A stretch of DNA of 64,000 bases from Lysobacter sp. HDW10 (GCF_011300685.1 NZ_CP049864.1:1418885-1482884); one strand, 5' to 3'; numbered from the stretch's first letter, positions 35,626 to 47,135 are shown. Notes: generated by a model not told the origin, from the letters alone. A program made the numbers and translations.

Positions 35626-35682
35626 CGCCGGCTCGCATTTCTGTATCTCTAGAAAAGCCCGGCTATCCAGCTGGGCTTTTTT
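35584..35682 (+). terminator. Attenuator: mutually exclusive hairpins and terminator before argF'
   Basis: Four segments can pair alternatively. Segment 1 (35584-35589, inside the leader ORF before the Arg codons) pairs with segment 2 (35627-35633, 1 nt after the stop codon). Segment 2 also pairs over 7 bp with segment 3 (35656-35663). The full 5' arm (35653-35664) pairs over 12 bp, with one G-U, with segment 4 (35669-35680), followed by six T: an intrinsic terminator 37 nt before argF'. A ribosome stalled at Arg codons frees segment 2 to form the antiterminator; one at the stop codon covers it, so the terminator forms. Confidence 0.7.
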
Positions 35683-35719
35683 GTTTCCGTCTTTTTCTTT
35701 CAAGTTTGCCAAGAATCCT

Positions 35720-36724
35720 ATGAAGCATTTCCTCAACACCCAAGATTGGACACGTCCTGAACTCGACGCTGTACTGCGCCTTGCTGCGAACTACAAGCAA
35801 AACAAGCTCGGCGATGCGTTGAAAGGCAAAAGCGTTGCGCTGGTGTTCTTCAATCCATCGTTGCGTACGCGTACAAGCTTTGAGCTCGGCACCTTTCAGT
35901 TGGGCGGTCATGCTGTCGTGTTGTCGCCGGGCAAAGACGCGTGGCCGATTGAATTCGATTTCGGCACCGTCATGGATGGCGAAGCTGAAGAGCACATCGC
36001 AGAAGTCGCGCGTGTTTTGGGTCGCTATGCCGATTTGATTGGTGTTCGTGCGTTCCCGAAATTCGTCGATTGGGCGCAAGACCGCGAAGACCGCATTTTG
36101 AAGGGCTTTGCCACGTATGCCGGCGTGCCGGTCATCAATATGGAAACGATCACGCATCCCTGCCAGGAACTCGCGCACGTGATGGCGCTTCAGTCTCACT
36201 TTGGCACCGAGGATTTACGCGGGAAAAAGTACGTGCTGACATGGACGTATCACCCCAAAGCCTTGAATACGGCCGTCGCGAATTCGGCGCTGACGATTGC
36301 AACGCGCATGGGCATGGATGTCACCTTGTTGTGTCCGACCCCTGACTACATTCTCGACCCGCGCTACATGGATTGGGCTGCGCAAAACTCAGCAGAGAAC
36401 GGCGGCGCCCTCAGCGTGAGCCACGACATCGAATCCGCGTACGCCGGTGCGGATGTCGTCTACGCGAAAAGTTGGGGCGCCTTGCCTTACTTCGGCCAGT
36501 GGCAAGACGAAAAACCGATTCGTGATCAATACAAACACTTCATCGTCGATGAGGCCAAAATGGCGCTCACCAATGGTGGCGTGTTCTCGCATTGCTTGCC
36601 TTTGCGACGCAATGTCAAAGCGACCGATGCAGTGATGGATTCTCCTGCATGTATCGCCATCAATGAAGCCGAAAATCGCCTTCACGTGCAAAAAGCCGTG
36701 ATGTCCACCCTGATCTCGCAATAA
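35720..36724 (+). CDS. argF': N-acetylornithine carbamoyltransferase
   Basis: This enzyme (334 aa) carbamoylates N-acetyl-L-ornithine instead of ornithine, the variant route described for Xanthomonas. Carbamoyl-phosphate motif SLRTRTSFELGTFQLGG is present. The long insert VVLSPGKDAWPIEFDFGTVMDGEAEEH is characteristic of the acetylornithine type. NMETITHPCQELAHVMAL holds the HPxQ-like motif and HCLPLRRN the C-terminal motif. The start at 35720 (MKHFLNTQDWTRPEL) lies downstream of the attenuator terminator; its ribosome site is weak. It is the first structural gene of the arg operon. Confidence 0.94.
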   Translation: MKHFLNTQDWTRPELDAVLRLAANYKQNKLGDALKGKSVALVFFNPSLRTRTSFELGTFQLGGHAVVLSPGKDAWPIEFDFGTVMDGEAEEHIAEVARVLGRYADLIGVRAFPKFVDWAQDREDRILKGFATYAGVPVINMETITHPCQELAHVMALQSHFGTEDLRGKKYVLTWTYHPKALNTAVANSALTIATRMGMDVTLLCPTPDYILDPRYMDWAAQNSAENGGALSVSHDIESAYAGADVVYAKSWGALPYFGQWQDEKPIRDQYKHFIVDEAKMALTNGGVFSHCLPLRRNVKATDAVMDSPACIAINEAENRLHVQKAVMSTLISQ

Positions 36725-36734
36725 GGATTTTTAA

Positions 36735-37949
36735 ATGTCACTCCATGATTCCAAAGACATTGTGCTCGCATTTTCCGGCGGGCTGGACACCAGCTTTTGT
36801 GTGCCGTATTTGAAAGAGCGTGGTTGGAATGTCCACACCGTTTTTGCAGACACCGGTGGTGTCGATGCGGAAGAACGCGCGTCCATTGAACAACGCGCCC
36901 AAGAGTTGGGTGTGGCGAGCCACATCACCATAGATGGTGGCCCCGCGATTTGGGAAGGTTTCGTCAAGCCCTTCGTATGGGCCGGTGAGGCGTATCAAGA
37001 TCAATACCCGTTGTTGGTGTCAGATCGCTATTTGATCGTTGATGCGGCCTTGGCACGCGCCCACGCTTTGGGCACCAATGCCATCGCACACGGTTGCACG
37101 GGCATGGGCAATGACCAAGTGCGTTTTGACTTGGCGGTGAAGTCGAGTGGCGACTACAGAATCGTGGCACCGATTCGTGAAATCCAGAAAGAGCACACGC
37201 AAACGCGCGCCTACGAGCAGGCCTATCTTGAAGCGCGCGGATTTAGCGTCAGCACGAAACAACAGCACTACACCATCAATGAAAATCTGCTTGGCGTCAC
37301 CATGTCGGGGGGTGAAATCGATGAGTGGAAAGCACCCGGCGCGAAAGCACGCGGCTGGTGCAAATCACGCGCCGAATGGCCGGCAGAAGGCCTGGACGTG
37401 CGCTTGAAGTTCACTCAAGGCGAAGCCGTCGCGATCAATGGCGAGGCCATGGCTGGCGACAAGCTGTTGCAAACGCTCAACCGGGTGTTTGCTGACTATG
37501 GTGTTGGGCGCGGTGTGTATACCGGCGACACCACCATCGGTCTGAAGGGTCGCATTGTCTATGAAGCACCCGGCCTCGTTGCTTTGCTAACGGCACATCG
37601 CGCACTCGAAGAGGCCGTGTTGAGCAAGCAACAAAATCGCTTCAAGCCAGAACTTGCGCGTAAATGGGTTGAGTTGGTCTATGAGGGTTTCTTCCATGAC
37701 CCGCTCAAGACCGACATCGAGCACTTCCTTCAATCCAGTCAACGCATGGTCAATGGCGAAGTCGTGCTGCGTACCGAAGGTGCACGCGTCGACGCGGTTG
37801 AGGTGGTTTCGCCGCATCTTCTGAACTCGAAGGGTGCGACCTATGCGCAGAGTGCAGATTGGGGCGTAGAAGAGGCAGAGGGCTTTATTAAATTGTTCGG
37901 CATGAGCAGCACGCTGTGGGCCGAAGTCAATGCGGGATCACACGGCTAA
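36735..37949 (+). CDS. argG: Argininosuccinate synthase
   Basis: This enzyme (404 aa) joins citrulline and aspartate with ATP hydrolysis to AMP. The N-terminal PP-loop [19 protein letters not shown], the [13 protein letters not shown] segment and the [21 protein letters not shown] region are visible. It lies 10 bp after argF', and its TAA stop overlaps the argE start (TAATG), implying coupled translation. The length is normal for the family's shorter bacterial form. Confidence 0.94.
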   Translation: MSLHDSKDIVLAFSGGLDTSFCVPYLKERGWNVHTVFADTGGVDAEERASIEQRAQELGVASHITIDGGPAIWEGFVKPFVWAGEAYQDQYPLLVSDRYLIVDAALARAHALGTNAIAHGCTGMGNDQVRFDLAVKSSGDYRIVAPIREIQKEHTQTRAYEQAYLEARGFSVSTKQQHYTINENLLGVTMSGGEIDEWKAPGAKARGWCKSRAEWPAEGLDVRLKFTQGEAVAINGEAMAGDKLLQTLNRVFADYGVGRGVYTGDTTIGLKGRIVYEAPGLVALLTAHRALEEAVLSKQQNRFKPELARKWVELVYEGFFHDPLKTDIEHFLQSSQRMVNGEVVLRTEGARVDAVEVVSPHLLNSKGATYAQSADWGVEEAEGFIKLFGMSSTLWAEVNAGSHG

Positions 37950-39031
37950 TGGACCTGCTTTCGCATTGCCTGTCGCATCTGCGTGCTCTGGTTGCCTTTG
38001 ATACGCGCAATCCGCCACGACAGATCGATGAGGCAGGCATTTTCGCCTATCTGCGCTCGCAGCTCACGGGCTTTGATGTTGAGGTGCAAGATCTCGGCGC
38101 AGGTGCTGTGTACTTGTACGCCAAACGTGGCACGCCAAAAGTGCTGTTCAACGTCCATGTGGACACCGTGCCCGATTCCGCTGCATGGCTGAACGATCCG
38201 TTTGCGCTTGAAGTGACCGCAGATCGCGCCATTGGTTTAGGTGCGTGTGACATCAAAGGGGCTGCAGCAGCCCTGTTGACCGCGGTGCAGCAGACCGAAG
38301 GGGATGTGGCCTTGTTGTTCAGTAGCGATGAAGAGGCGAACGATGCCCGGTGCATCGCTCACTTCTTGCAACGAGGCGAGTCATTCGATGCCGTTTTGGT
38401 GGCCGAACCGACGAAGTGTGAGGCAGTGGCTGTGCATCGCGGCATTTCATCCGTACGCGTCGCGTTTACCGGCGAAGCGGGGCACGCATCCAATGCGAAC
38501 AATCCGAGCGCGGTGCATAAGGCAGTGCGCTGGGCTGCGGAAAGCTTGGAGTGGGTTGCTTCGATGGCCGACGAAACCTTCGCGGGTTTGCAGGGCAGTC
38601 GCTTCAATATCGGCAAGATGGAAGGCGGCATCAAAGGCAATGTCATTGCGCCGTCAGCAGAGCTTCGCTTCGGATTCCGGCCTTTGCCATCGCAAAGCAT
38701 GGATGGCATGCATGCACAGCTCCGTGCCTTCACGGGCGGAGACGCTGAGTACGAAGAGCTTTTCCGCGGACCTTCCTTGCCATCAGGTAAAGACAGCGAC
38801 GCACGCCGCTTACGCGCAGAGGCCCTCGCACACGCATTTGAATTACCGCTGGGCGCCCCGGTCGATTTTTGGACAGAGGCATCACTCTTCTCGCAAGCAG
38901 GCTTCGACACCTTGGTGTTCGGCCCCGGCAATATCGCCCAAGCCCACAGTGCCGACGAATGGGTCGCACTCTCTGATCTATCCACCTATACGCAACACGT
39001 CGTACGCATCATCGGAGCACAACAGGCATGA
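37949..39031 (+). CDS. argE: Acetylornithine/acetylcitrulline deacetylase
   Basis: This M20-family zinc amidohydrolase (360 aa) removes the acetyl group. Because the upstream carbamoyltransferase makes N-acetylcitrulline, that is the expected substrate here. Metal motifs: [32 protein letters not shown] and [10 protein letters not shown]. The dimerisation domain starts near [20 protein letters not shown]. The start ATG at 37949 overlaps the argG stop; the gene's stop overlaps argB as ATGA. Confidence 0.92.
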   Translation: MDLLSHCLSHLRALVAFDTRNPPRQIDEAGIFAYLRSQLTGFDVEVQDLGAGAVYLYAKRGTPKVLFNVHVDTVPDSAAWLNDPFALEVTADRAIGLGACDIKGAAAALLTAVQQTEGDVALLFSSDEEANDARCIAHFLQRGESFDAVLVAEPTKCEAVAVHRGISSVRVAFTGEAGHASNANNPSAVHKAVRWAAESLEWVASMADETFAGLQGSRFNIGKMEGGIKGNVIAPSAELRFGFRPLPSQSMDGMHAQLRAFTGGDAEYEELFRGPSLPSGKDSDARRLRAEALAHAFELPLGAPVDFWTEASLFSQAGFDTLVFGPGNIAQAHSADEWVALSDLSTYTQHVVRIIGAQQA

Positions 39032-40374
39032 CGCCTTTGAATCATCAGACGGCGGTCCATGACCCGCAGACTCGGCAAACGATTGTCCGTTTGCTGTCGA
39101 GCATGGCCAGCGCGAAAGAAATTTCGCAATACCTCAAGCGCTATTCACAGTTAGAGGCGGCGCGATTCGCAGTCGTCAAAGTCGGTGGTGCAGTGCTGCG
39201 TGACGATCTCGAAGCTTTGTCGTCTTCCTTGGCGTTCTTGCAAGATGTCGGCCTGACACCCATTGTGATTCACGGTGCGGGCCCGCAGTTGGATGCGGCC
39301 CTCGCCGAAGTGGGGATCGAGAAGCAGACCAAAAACGGCCTGCGTGTAACCACGCCTGAAGTATTGTCGGTCGTGCGCAAAGTGCTGCACGCACAAAACT
39401 TTGCCTTGGTTGAAGATCTGCAAGCACGAGACGCACGCGCGACTTCCATTGTTTCGGGTGTATTTGAAGCGACCTTGATGGATCAAGACACCTATGGGTT
39501 GGTAGGCGAGGTGGTCGACGTCGAGCTGGGACCGATTCGCGCGAGCCTGAAAGCCGGCTCAATTCCGGTGCTCGCGTGCCTGGGTGAAACGGCGACAGGG
39601 CAAATCGTGAACATCAATGCCGACTTTGCCGCCAATGCACTGGTGGCCAAGCTTCAGCCTGACAAGATTGTGTTTCTCACTGAAACCGGCGGCCTGCTGA
39701 ATGCAGATGGCGACATCATCGATTCAATCAATCTCTCTTCGGAGTATGACGAGCTGATGGATGCTGCGTGGATCAATGGCGGCATGCGCGTCAAGATCCA
39801 ACAAATCAAAGCGCTATTGGACACCGTGCCTTTGTCGTCATCGGTTTCCATTACGCGTCCGTCTGAACTCGCCAAAGAGTTGTTCACGCATCGCGGCTCA
39901 GGCACGTTGGTACGCAAAGGCGAACGCGTCGTTTCAAGCATGCAGTGGGATGCGTTCGATCTACCGCGCTTACGGACGCTAATCGAGTCAGCATTCGGTC
40001 GAAAGCTCGCTTCCAACTATTTCAATGACACGCGTTTGCTAAAGGCTTACGTGAGTGAAAACTACCGCGCCGCGTTGATTCTTGCGGAAGCTCGTGACGG
40101 CGTGCCCTATCTCGACAAGTTCGCGGTGTTAGATGACGCGCAGGGCGAAGGTTTGGGTCGCGCTGTTTGGCACGTCATGCGCAGTGAAACGCCGACACTC
40201 TATTGGCGCTCACGACGCTCGAATCCGGTCAACGCGTTCTATGAGAGCGAATCTGACGGCAGCTATAAGCGCGATCCGTGGACGGCGTTTTGGTACGGGA
40301 TCGATGCGTTCTCGAAAATCGAACTGCTTGTGGAAGACGCGCTTTCGCGTCCGCCCACATTGGAGGCAGCATGA
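39028..40374 (+). CDS. argB: Bifunctional N-acetylglutamate kinase/synthase
   Basis: This fused enzyme (448 aa) catalyses the first two steps of arginine synthesis. The amino-acid-kinase domain (about 30-290) has [39 protein letters not shown] and LTETGGLL. The C-terminal GNAT/DUF619 acetyltransferase domain (about 300-440) has [21 protein letters not shown] and [16 protein letters not shown]. This arrangement is typical of Xanthomonadales and resembles vertebrate NAGS. It has 4-bp ATGA overlaps with argE before and argC after. Confidence 0.95.
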   Translation: MTPLNHQTAVHDPQTRQTIVRLLSSMASAKEISQYLKRYSQLEAARFAVVKVGGAVLRDDLEALSSSLAFLQDVGLTPIVIHGAGPQLDAALAEVGIEKQTKNGLRVTTPEVLSVVRKVLHAQNFALVEDLQARDARATSIVSGVFEATLMDQDTYGLVGEVVDVELGPIRASLKAGSIPVLACLGETATGQIVNINADFAANALVAKLQPDKIVFLTETGGLLNADGDIIDSINLSSEYDELMDAAWINGGMRVKIQQIKALLDTVPLSSSVSITRPSELAKELFTHRGSGTLVRKGERVVSSMQWDAFDLPRLRTLIESAFGRKLASNYFNDTRLLKAYVSENYRAALILAEARDGVPYLDKFAVLDDAQGEGLGRAVWHVMRSETPTLYWRSRRSNPVNAFYESESDGSYKRDPWTAFWYGIDAFSKIELLVEDALSRPPTLEAA

Positions 40375-41324
40375 CGTTCAAAGTGGGTTTGATCGGCGCC
40401 CGTGGACATGTTGGCGAAGCATTGATCCGCATCATCGATACGCATCCCGCTCTGTCCCTTGGATTCGTTTCCTCGCGTGAACGTACGGGTGAACTGCTTT
40501 CAGCCCATATCTCGGGCCTGAGTGAAGACCTCACCTATTCGAATGTGCCGTTTGCGGCACTGGGGCAACATGCGGTGGATGTTTTTGTACTCGCATTGCC
40601 AAATGGGAAAGCAGCCGAATGTGTTGAGGTGATTGCGCGTGAGCGGCCAGACGCCTGTGTGATTGATCTCTCTGCGGACTATCGCTTTGATGCGGACTGG
40701 TACTACGGATTACCCGAGCTCACGCGCGCGCAAGGGCAGGGCGTCCGTCGAATCAGCAATCCGGGCTGTTATGCCAGTGCGATGCAACTTGCGATCGCGC
40801 CGATGAAAGACCACTTGGCGGGTCCCACGCAATGTTTCGGCGTTTCGGGGTATTCGGGTGCGGGGACTACGCCGAGCGATAAGAACGATCCGCAGAAGCT
40901 CGCGGACAACTTGATGCCCTATAGCCTGATCAATCATATTCATGAGCGCGAAGTGGCGCGCCATTGCGCACCCGTTGAATTTATTCCGCACGTAGCACCG
41001 CATTTTCGTGGCATTACCATGACCTGCAATCTGCATTTGTCGCGCAAGTTTGAGTTGGACGAAGTGCGTGATCTCTACCGCGCGGCGTATGTCAACGAGC
41101 CTCTCATTCGCGTCCAGAATGACGCGCCTTGGGTGAGTGAGATCGCAAGCAAGCATGGCGTTCAGTTGGGCGGTTTCAGCTTGGATGAAAGCGGACACCG
41201 TTTGGTGGTCGTCTCAGTCTTAGACAACCTGTTGAAAGGTGCGGCCACACAAGCCATTCAGAACATCAATATTGCGCTCGGCATGAATGAATTTGCGGGC
41301 ATCGATTTGGAGCGCGCGGTATGA
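40371..41324 (+). CDS. argC: N-acetyl-gamma-glutamyl-phosphate reductase
   Basis: This NADPH-dependent reductase (317 aa) makes N-acetylglutamate semialdehyde. The Rossmann start [18 protein letters not shown], the active-site Cys in [15 protein letters not shown] and the [14 protein letters not shown] stretch are visible. The C-terminal [13 protein letters not shown] region is conserved. Its start overlaps argB and its stop overlaps argH, both by ATGA. Confidence 0.95.
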   Translation: MTFKVGLIGARGHVGEALIRIIDTHPALSLGFVSSRERTGELLSAHISGLSEDLTYSNVPFAALGQHAVDVFVLALPNGKAAECVEVIARERPDACVIDLSADYRFDADWYYGLPELTRAQGQGVRRISNPGCYASAMQLAIAPMKDHLAGPTQCFGVSGYSGAGTTPSDKNDPQKLADNLMPYSLINHIHEREVARHCAPVEFIPHVAPHFRGITMTCNLHLSRKFELDEVRDLYRAAYVNEPLIRVQNDAPWVSEIASKHGVQLGGFSLDESGHRLVVVSVLDNLLKGAATQAIQNINIALGMNEFAGIDLERAV

Positions 41325-42610
41325 GTACCTTGCTATGGCAGAAAGATGGCGTTGTTGTGGATGCTGCGATTCAAGCATTTCTCGCAGGAGATGACGTCAT
41401 TCTCGATCGTGAGTTCATTCGCTATGACATCACGGCAAGTCGCGCGCATGCTTCCGGCTTGCATAAGATTGGCGTACTGGATGCAGATGAGTGGGCGGCG
41501 ATCGATCGAGAATTGCAGCAGCTCGATCAAGATGTCGTCAGTGGTGCGTTCGTCCTCGATGCGCACTATGAAGACATGCATAGCGCCATCGAAGCACGTC
41601 TGATTGATCGATTGGCGGAGACGGGCAAGAAAATTCACACCGGTCGCAGCCGTAATGATCAGGTGCTGGTGGCCACGCGACTGTGGTTGAAAGCCCAGTT
41701 GCTCGCATGTCAGCAACACTGCACAGCGATAGCGCAGGTGGCTTTGGCGCGTGCCGCTCAAGATCGGGATGTGGCGATTCCCGGCTATACCCATTTGCAG
41801 CGCGCCATGGTGTCTTCGGGCTTGATGTGGTGGTCTGCTTGGGCAGAAGCGTTCATCGACAATGCGGAGCGTTTGCGTGCGACGGCCGCGTGGCTGGATT
41901 CAAATCCACTCGGTACGGCCGCAGGGTATGGCGTCAATATGGCGCTGGATCGCGCCCATGTCACTGAGGCCTTGGGCTTTGCGCGCATGCAGGTTTCGCC
42001 CATCTATGCGCAGCTCTCGCGTGGCAAGTTTGAAATCGCGGCCATTGAAGCGGTGTGCAGTGCCTTGTTGGATGTGCGTCGTTTGGCTTGGGACTTGAGT
42101 TTGTTCACGACCGCCGAATTCGGATTCGTCAAACTGCCGGCGCACTATACGACCGGCAGCTCATTGATGCCGAATAAGCGCAATCCCGATGTCATTGAGC
42201 TACTTCGCGCTGCATACGCGCGCTGTGCGGCGTCGCGCACCGAGATCGAGCAATTGATGTCATTGCCTAGCGGCTATCACCGCGATTTGCAGTTTTCCAA
42301 GCCTGCGATCGTGAACGCCTTCAAACAGGGCGGAATGGCGCTTGCACTTGTGTCGCCGCTATTGGACGCATTGGTCTGGGTGCCAGAGAAGTTGAATGCG
42401 TCTTTGGATGCCTCGATGCATGCAACCGATTTGGCGTTGGAGCTCGCGCAGTCCGGCATGCCATTCCGCGATGCGTATCAAGCGGCGGCAAATCCGGAAC
42501 GATGGGAAACCCGGTCTGCTGAAAGCAGCTTGCAAGCACGCGTCTCGCCAGGTGGGCATGCAATGCCCATGCTTGAGATCTTAGCGGCGCGATTGCAAAC
42601 GCTTATTTGA
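41321..42610 (+). CDS. argH: Argininosuccinate lyase
   Basis: This lyase (429 aa) splits argininosuccinate into arginine and fumarate, the last step. Family motifs: [34 protein letters not shown] and the catalytic signature [13 protein letters not shown]. It is the last gene of the operon; in Xanthomonas relatives proB/proA often follow, here a convergent phosphodiesterase gene overlaps its end by 8 bp. Confidence 0.95.
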   Translation: MSTLLWQKDGVVVDAAIQAFLAGDDVILDREFIRYDITASRAHASGLHKIGVLDADEWAAIDRELQQLDQDVVSGAFVLDAHYEDMHSAIEARLIDRLAETGKKIHTGRSRNDQVLVATRLWLKAQLLACQQHCTAIAQVALARAAQDRDVAIPGYTHLQRAMVSSGLMWWSAWAEAFIDNAERLRATAAWLDSNPLGTAAGYGVNMALDRAHVTEALGFARMQVSPIYAQLSRGKFEIAAIEAVCSALLDVRRLAWDLSLFTTAEFGFVKLPAHYTTGSSLMPNKRNPDVIELLRAAYARCAASRTEIEQLMSLPSGYHRDLQFSKPAIVNAFKQGGMALALVSPLLDALVWVPEKLNASLDASMHATDLALELAQSGMPFRDAYQAAANPERWETRSAESSLQARVSPGGHAMPMLEILAARLQTLI

Positions 42611-43841
42611 GCGGATCAGCTTTCGCGGCTTTCAAGACCTCGGGGTTTCCGTCATTGGCCTGCGCGGGCAGTGCCAAGACGTCCATCAACAGCGAATACA
42701 CGTGGACGTTGTTGAATTGCGGCAGTACACGATGTTCGGCAAATGCAGGGCCGCGCGCGATGAACAGCGCAGACATCTCAGGTAAGTCCGGGTCATAGCC
42801 GTGCGAGCCGCGTGAGGTGAAGGGTCGAATGCGGGCGAACACCGCAGGAAATAGTGCATCCCAGCCCTTGTCCATTTGGCACAAGATGGGTGGAATACGC
42901 GGGTGATGTCCATAGTGCCAGCGTGCAGGCAGCTCCGCCTTTGCATAGCACGTGCCATGCTTCAAGGACGCCTTCGCCGTTCTAAGCGCGTCCTCCGTTT
43001 TGCCGGGCTTCGGCATAAAGCCAATGACTTGCCCGTCGCTGATCGGCGTTGCCAATGTGGTTGGAATAATGGTGCTGGTCGATATCTGTTGGCCCGGCGA
43101 CACCGTGGCGAAGCCATGATCTGACACCACCACCAAGTTGTAGTTATCTTCAGGTGCGTAAGACGCAATGTCTGCCGCAATCGCGCCAATGGCACGGTCA
43201 ACCTCAGCACGCGCCTGTCGCGCTTCACCCGAGTCGGGGCCAAAGTCATGCGAAGCCTTATCGACCTGCGGGAAATAAACCGTAATAAAACGCGCGCGTT
43301 CCGACTGCGGCAGATTCAACCACGCGTGCGCTTGTGCTGAGAGTTGCGCCGCACTTGTCTTCGCGTCGAACGTCAGCCAGCGTGTCGGGCGGACCCCTTC
43401 GACGGCAGCCTCTGATCCTGGCCAAAACGCAGTGAAGGCACGCGCACCACTTCGAATGACGGACACCCAAATGGGCTCTCCGCCCCACCATGCGCCATTG
43501 CCCGTGCTGCTGGCTTTGGACGTGCGGAATTCACCCAGCTGTGCATCGAACATTTGGTTGTGTACGACGCCATGGTGATCCGGTCGCAATCCGGTCACCA
43601 GCGTGTAGTGGTTGGGAAAAGTCAGCGACGGAAAGGACGGGCGCATGGTGCCCCGTACGCCCGCTCGTCCGAGTGCGCTCAATGCAGGCATCTGCGATGC
43701 GTTGACATCCGCGGGCCTCAGCCCATCCACAGAAATCAGAATGACCGTGGCCGGTGCCTTGGCGAGCTGGGGTTTGGGCACGGAAGATACCGCGCAGGCG
43801 CTCAGCAGCACTGCCAAGGCCATCATCAAGCGCATTTTCAT
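42603..43841 (-). CDS. Ectonucleotide pyrophosphatase/phosphodiesterase-like lipoprotein
   Basis: This alkaline-phosphatase superfamily protein of about 412 aa is of the NPP type. A signal peptide with a lipobox-like LSAC ([14 protein letters not shown]) suggests anchoring to a membrane. The metal-binding start [13 protein letters not shown], nucleophile Thr in [20 protein letters not shown] (residues about 60-80), [26 protein letters not shown] and [19 protein letters not shown] are all conserved. It likely hydrolyses phosphodiester or pyrophosphate bonds of nucleotides outside the cytoplasm. The start is either 43841 or 43835; no clear ribosome site is seen. Confidence 0.87.
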   Translation of the reverse strand: MKMRLMMALAVLLSACAVSSVPKPQLAKAPATVILISVDGLRPADVNASQMPALSALGRAGVRGTMRPSFPSLTFPNHYTLVTGLRPDHHGVVHNQMFDAQLGEFRTSKASSTGNGAWWGGEPIWVSVIRSGARAFTAFWPGSEAAVEGVRPTRWLTFDAKTSAAQLSAQAHAWLNLPQSERARFITVYFPQVDKASHDFGPDSGEARQARAEVDRAIGAIAADIASYAPEDNYNLVVVSDHGFATVSPGQQISTSTIIPTTLATPISDGQVIGFMPKPGKTEDALRTAKASLKHGTCYAKAELPARWHYGHHPRIPPILCQMDKGWDALFPAVFARIRPFTSRGSHGYDPDLPEMSALFIARGPAFAEHRVLPQFNNVHVYSLLMDVLALPAQANDGNPEVLKAAKADPLK

Positions 43842-43926
43842 CAGGCTATCTTGCCATTCGCAGATGACACAAACGGCGCTGCCTGTCGCAAATGCGATAA
43901 TTGCCTTTTCATCGGGATGCCTTCGA

Positions 43927-45606
43927 ATGACCACCTCGACACCGCTGAACCGTCATGATCCCTCGCGGAAAATCCGTGCGCCCCGTGGCGCGGAATTGAA
44001 TTGCAAAAGCTGGCAGACCGAAGCGCCTTACCGGATGCTGCAAAACAATCTTGATGCGGAAGTGGCAGAACGCCCTGAAGACTTGGTGGTCTATGGCGGT
44101 ATCGGTCGCGCTGCACGCGACTGGGACAGCTACGACAAGATTCTGGAAGTTTTGAAACGTCTCGAAGATACAGAAACCTTGTTGGTGCAATCCGGCAAGC
44201 CGGTGGGCGTGTTCAAATCACACCCCGATGCGCCGCGTGTGCTGATCGCCAATTCCAACTTGGTACCGCACTGGGCCACGTGGGAGCATTTCAATGCGCT
44301 CGACCGCGAGGGCTTGATGATGTACGGACAAATGACCGCAGGTTCGTGGATCTACATCGGTTCGCAAGGCATCGTTCAAGGCACGTACGAAACTTTTGTT
44401 GAAATGGGACGCCAACACTACGGTGGGTCACTCACCGGCAAGTGGATTCTGACCGCAGGTTTGGGCGGTATGGGTGGCGCACAACCATTGGCTGCGTCGC
44501 TTGCGGGTGCGTGCTCCCTGAATATCGAATGCCGTCAATCGAGCATCGATTTCCGTTTGAAGACACGCTACGTCGACGAGCAAGCGACCGATATCGACGA
44601 CGCGCTTGCACGCATTGCCAAGTACACCGCCGCCGGCGAAGCGAAATCGATTGCATTGTTTGGAAATGCAGCAGAAATCTTGCCGGAGTTGGTGAAGCGC
44701 AATGTGCGCCCCGACTGCGTGACGGATCAAACCTCGGCGCACGATCCCGTGCATGGTTACTTGCCGATCGGTTGGACCGTAGAACAGTGGGAAGCTGCAC
44801 AAAAAGCCGATCCCGATGCAGTACGCGATGCCGCAAAAGACTCGATGCGCGTGCACGTGGAGGCGATGTTGGCCTTCCACGCACAAGGCATCCCGACGGT
44901 TGACTATGGCAACAACATTCGTCAAATGGCGTTCGACGTCGGCTGCAAGCATGCGTTCGATTTCCCGGGCTTTGTGCCTGCCTATGTGCGCCCCTTGTTC
45001 TGTCGTGGCGTGGGGCCGTTCCGCTGGGTCGCTTTGTCGGGTGATCCGGAAGACATCTACAAGACCGACGCGAAGGTCAAAGAAATCATTGCGGATGATC
45101 CGCATCTGCACCGTTGGCTCGACATGGCGCGTGAGCGCATCAGCTTCCAAGGGTTGCCCGCACGCATCTGCTGGGTAGGCTTGGGACTGCGTCACAAACT
45201 CGGCCTGGCGTTCAATGAAATGGTGCGGAATGGCGAATTGAAAGCGCCGGTTGTGATCGGCCGCGATCATTTGGATTCGGGCAGTGTGGCAAGCCCGAAC
45301 CGTGAAACGGAATCCATGAAGGACGGCAGCGACGCAGTCAGCGATTGGCCGCTGTTGAATGCCATGCTCAATGTCGCGGGTGGTGCGACTTGGGTGTCAC
45401 TGCACCACGGCGGCGGTGTCGGTATGGGCTATTCGCAACACAGCGGCGTCGTGATCGTGTGTGATGGCAGCGAAGCCGCTGACGCGCGTATCGCGCGCGT
45501 GCTTTGGAATGATCCGGGTACCGGTGTCATGCGCCACGCCGATGCGGGCTATGACATCGCTCAAGACTGCGCGCGCGAGCAAGGCCTCGATTTGCCGATG
45601 CTTTAA
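43927..45606 (+). CDS. hutU: Urocanate hydratase
   Basis: This NAD+-cofactor enzyme (559 aa) converts urocanate to imidazolone propionate, the substrate of HutI. Conserved stretches: [90 protein letters not shown] and NYGNNIRQ-like [11 protein letters not shown]. Length is normal for the family. The start at 43927 ([19 protein letters not shown]) is the first sensible ATG after the divergent NPP gene. No hutH is present in the window. Confidence 0.96.
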   Translation: MTTSTPLNRHDPSRKIRAPRGAELNCKSWQTEAPYRMLQNNLDAEVAERPEDLVVYGGIGRAARDWDSYDKILEVLKRLEDTETLLVQSGKPVGVFKSHPDAPRVLIANSNLVPHWATWEHFNALDREGLMMYGQMTAGSWIYIGSQGIVQGTYETFVEMGRQHYGGSLTGKWILTAGLGGMGGAQPLAASLAGACSLNIECRQSSIDFRLKTRYVDEQATDIDDALARIAKYTAAGEAKSIALFGNAAEILPELVKRNVRPDCVTDQTSAHDPVHGYLPIGWTVEQWEAAQKADPDAVRDAAKDSMRVHVEAMLAFHAQGIPTVDYGNNIRQMAFDVGCKHAFDFPGFVPAYVRPLFCRGVGPFRWVALSGDPEDIYKTDAKVKEIIADDPHLHRWLDMARERISFQGLPARICWVGLGLRHKLGLAFNEMVRNGELKAPVVIGRDHLDSGSVASPNRETESMKDGSDAVSDWPLLNAMLNVAGGATWVSLHHGGGVGMGYSQHSGVVIVCDGSEAADARIARVLWNDPGTGVMRHADAGYDIAQDCAREQGLDLPML

Positions 45607-45612
45607 GCGTGT

Positions 45613-45638
45613 GTGAGGTGCGGTGCGCCGCGCCTCAC
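45613..45638. terminator. Hairpin between convergent hutU and dbpA
   Basis: An 11-bp stem with one G-U pair (45613-45623 with 45628-45638) and a 4-nt loop overlaps the dbpA stop codon. No T-run follows. It probably shapes both 3' ends. Confidence 0.45.
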
Positions 45639-47023
45639 AGTCGATTGACGCGAACCTTCCGGCCTTTGATCTTGCCCTGACGCAGTTTCTCTAGCGTTTG
45701 CCCGGCTTGTGGGTGGGCAATTGCAACATAGCTGCGCGTGGCAAACACATCAATCTTGCCAACGGCCTCTTTCTTCAGACCCACGTCGCCCGTGAGTGCG
45801 CCAACGATGTCGCCCGGGCGAAGTTTGTCTGTGCGGCCTGCATCCAGTCGCAACGTGACCATGGGTGCCTGTGGCACGGCACGCGGTCGACCTTCCAGCG
45901 CGGGAATGCTTTCCCACTCGGTCGCCTTGCCCAGATGCAAGTCGATGACGCGCGCTCTGTTGTCTTCGCCATCAGACACCAAGCTCAGCGCGAGACCACT
46001 GCGTCCTGCACGCCCTGTGCGGCCAATGCGATGCAAATACGTATCTGCATCTGAAGGCAATTCGTAATTCACGACCGCATCGATGATGTCAATGTCGAGA
46101 CCGCGCGCAGCGACATCGCTGGCCACCAACACCGAACAACTGCGATTGCCAAATCGCACCAATACTTCTTCGCGGTCGCGTTGTTCCATATCGCCATGCA
46201 GCGCCAAAGCACTGAAGCCGTAATGCGCCAAGGAGCGCACAACTTCCTCTGTGTCACGACGCATGTTGCAGAAAACGACCGTCGACTGAGGCCGGTAGTG
46301 CATCAATGCGGCCGCCAATTGCGGCATTCGTTTCTCGGCGTCGGTATGGATAAAGCGAGCCTTGATATCGGGCGTGCTTTCAACCGAGTCCACCGAGACC
46401 TCAACGGGGTTTTGTAGCAGCGCTTTACCCAAAGCACGAATGGCTTCTGGGAAGGTCGCTGAAAACATCAAGCCCATCCGTTGTTTCGGCATGCGTTTCG
46501 AGATCGCGCGGATGTCTTCTTCAAAGCCCATATCGAGCATCCGATCCGCTTCATCCAAGACGAACACGGCGACGGATGAAAGGTCCAATGCCCCTTTTTC
46601 AATGAGCTCTAAAATGCGTCCAGGTGTGCCGACCACGACGTGTGGTGCATGTGTGAGTGATGCCAGTTGCGGCGCAAGCGGAATCCCGCCGCACAGAATC
46701 GAGAGTTTGAGATTGGGGATGCCGGTCGCGAGTTTGCGCAACTGTTTGCCTACTTGATCCGCGAGCTCCCGCGTCGGGCAGAGGACCAAAGATTGCGTGC
46801 GGACTTGGCTAGCGTCAATCCGCTCAAGCAGCCCCAAGCCGAACGCAGCGGTCTTGCCACTGCCGGTGGGCGCTTGGGCGATCAGGTCCTTCCCTGACAA
46901 GATCACCGGCAATGCAAGTGACTGCACGGGGGTCATCTTCTGATATCCGAGCGCATCCAGGCCGGAGCGGAGTTGGGGCGAGAGCGGTAGGGTGCTGAAT
47001 TCGGGCGTGTTTTCCATAGGCAT
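45635..47023 (-). CDS. dbpA: ATP-dependent RNA helicase DbpA
   Basis: This DEAD-box helicase (about 462 aa) acts in late 50S assembly. All helicase motifs are seen: the Q-motif region GYQKMTPVQSLALP, AQAPTGSGKTAAFGLGLL, PTRELADQV, VGTPGRILELI, VLDEADRMLDMG, FSATF, and the C-terminal HRIGRTGRAG. The last 75 residues form the RNA-recognition domain that binds 23S hairpin 92 (starting VTLRLDAGRTDKLRPGDIVGAL). The start is ATG 47023 or 47017; neither has a clear ribosome site. Confidence 0.92.
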   Translation of the reverse strand: MPMENTPEFSTLPLSPQLRSGLDALGYQKMTPVQSLALPVILSGKDLIAQAPTGSGKTAAFGLGLLERIDASQVRTQSLVLCPTRELADQVGKQLRKLATGIPNLKLSILCGGIPLAPQLASLTHAPHVVVGTPGRILELIEKGALDLSSVAVFVLDEADRMLDMGFEEDIRAISKRMPKQRMGLMFSATFPEAIRALGKALLQNPVEVSVDSVESTPDIKARFIHTDAEKRMPQLAAALMHYRPQSTVVFCNMRRDTEEVVRSLAHYGFSALALHGDMEQRDREEVLVRFGNRSCSVLVASDVAARGLDIDIIDAVVNYELPSDADTYLHRIGRTGRAGRSGLALSLVSDGEDNRARVIDLHLGKATEWESIPALEGRPRAVPQAPMVTLRLDAGRTDKLRPGDIVGALTGDVGLKKEAVGKIDVFATRSYVAIAHPQAGQTLEKLRQGKIKGRKVRVNRL

Positions 47024-47135
47024 ATGATCGCAGGAACGGCCGCATCGTGCCCTGAAGCGTTGAATGGCAGGCCTCTGGATACAGAATTGGGCTACGCTCA
47101 CAGGGCACCCGATTCGGGGCGTATGGGGAAGGACA

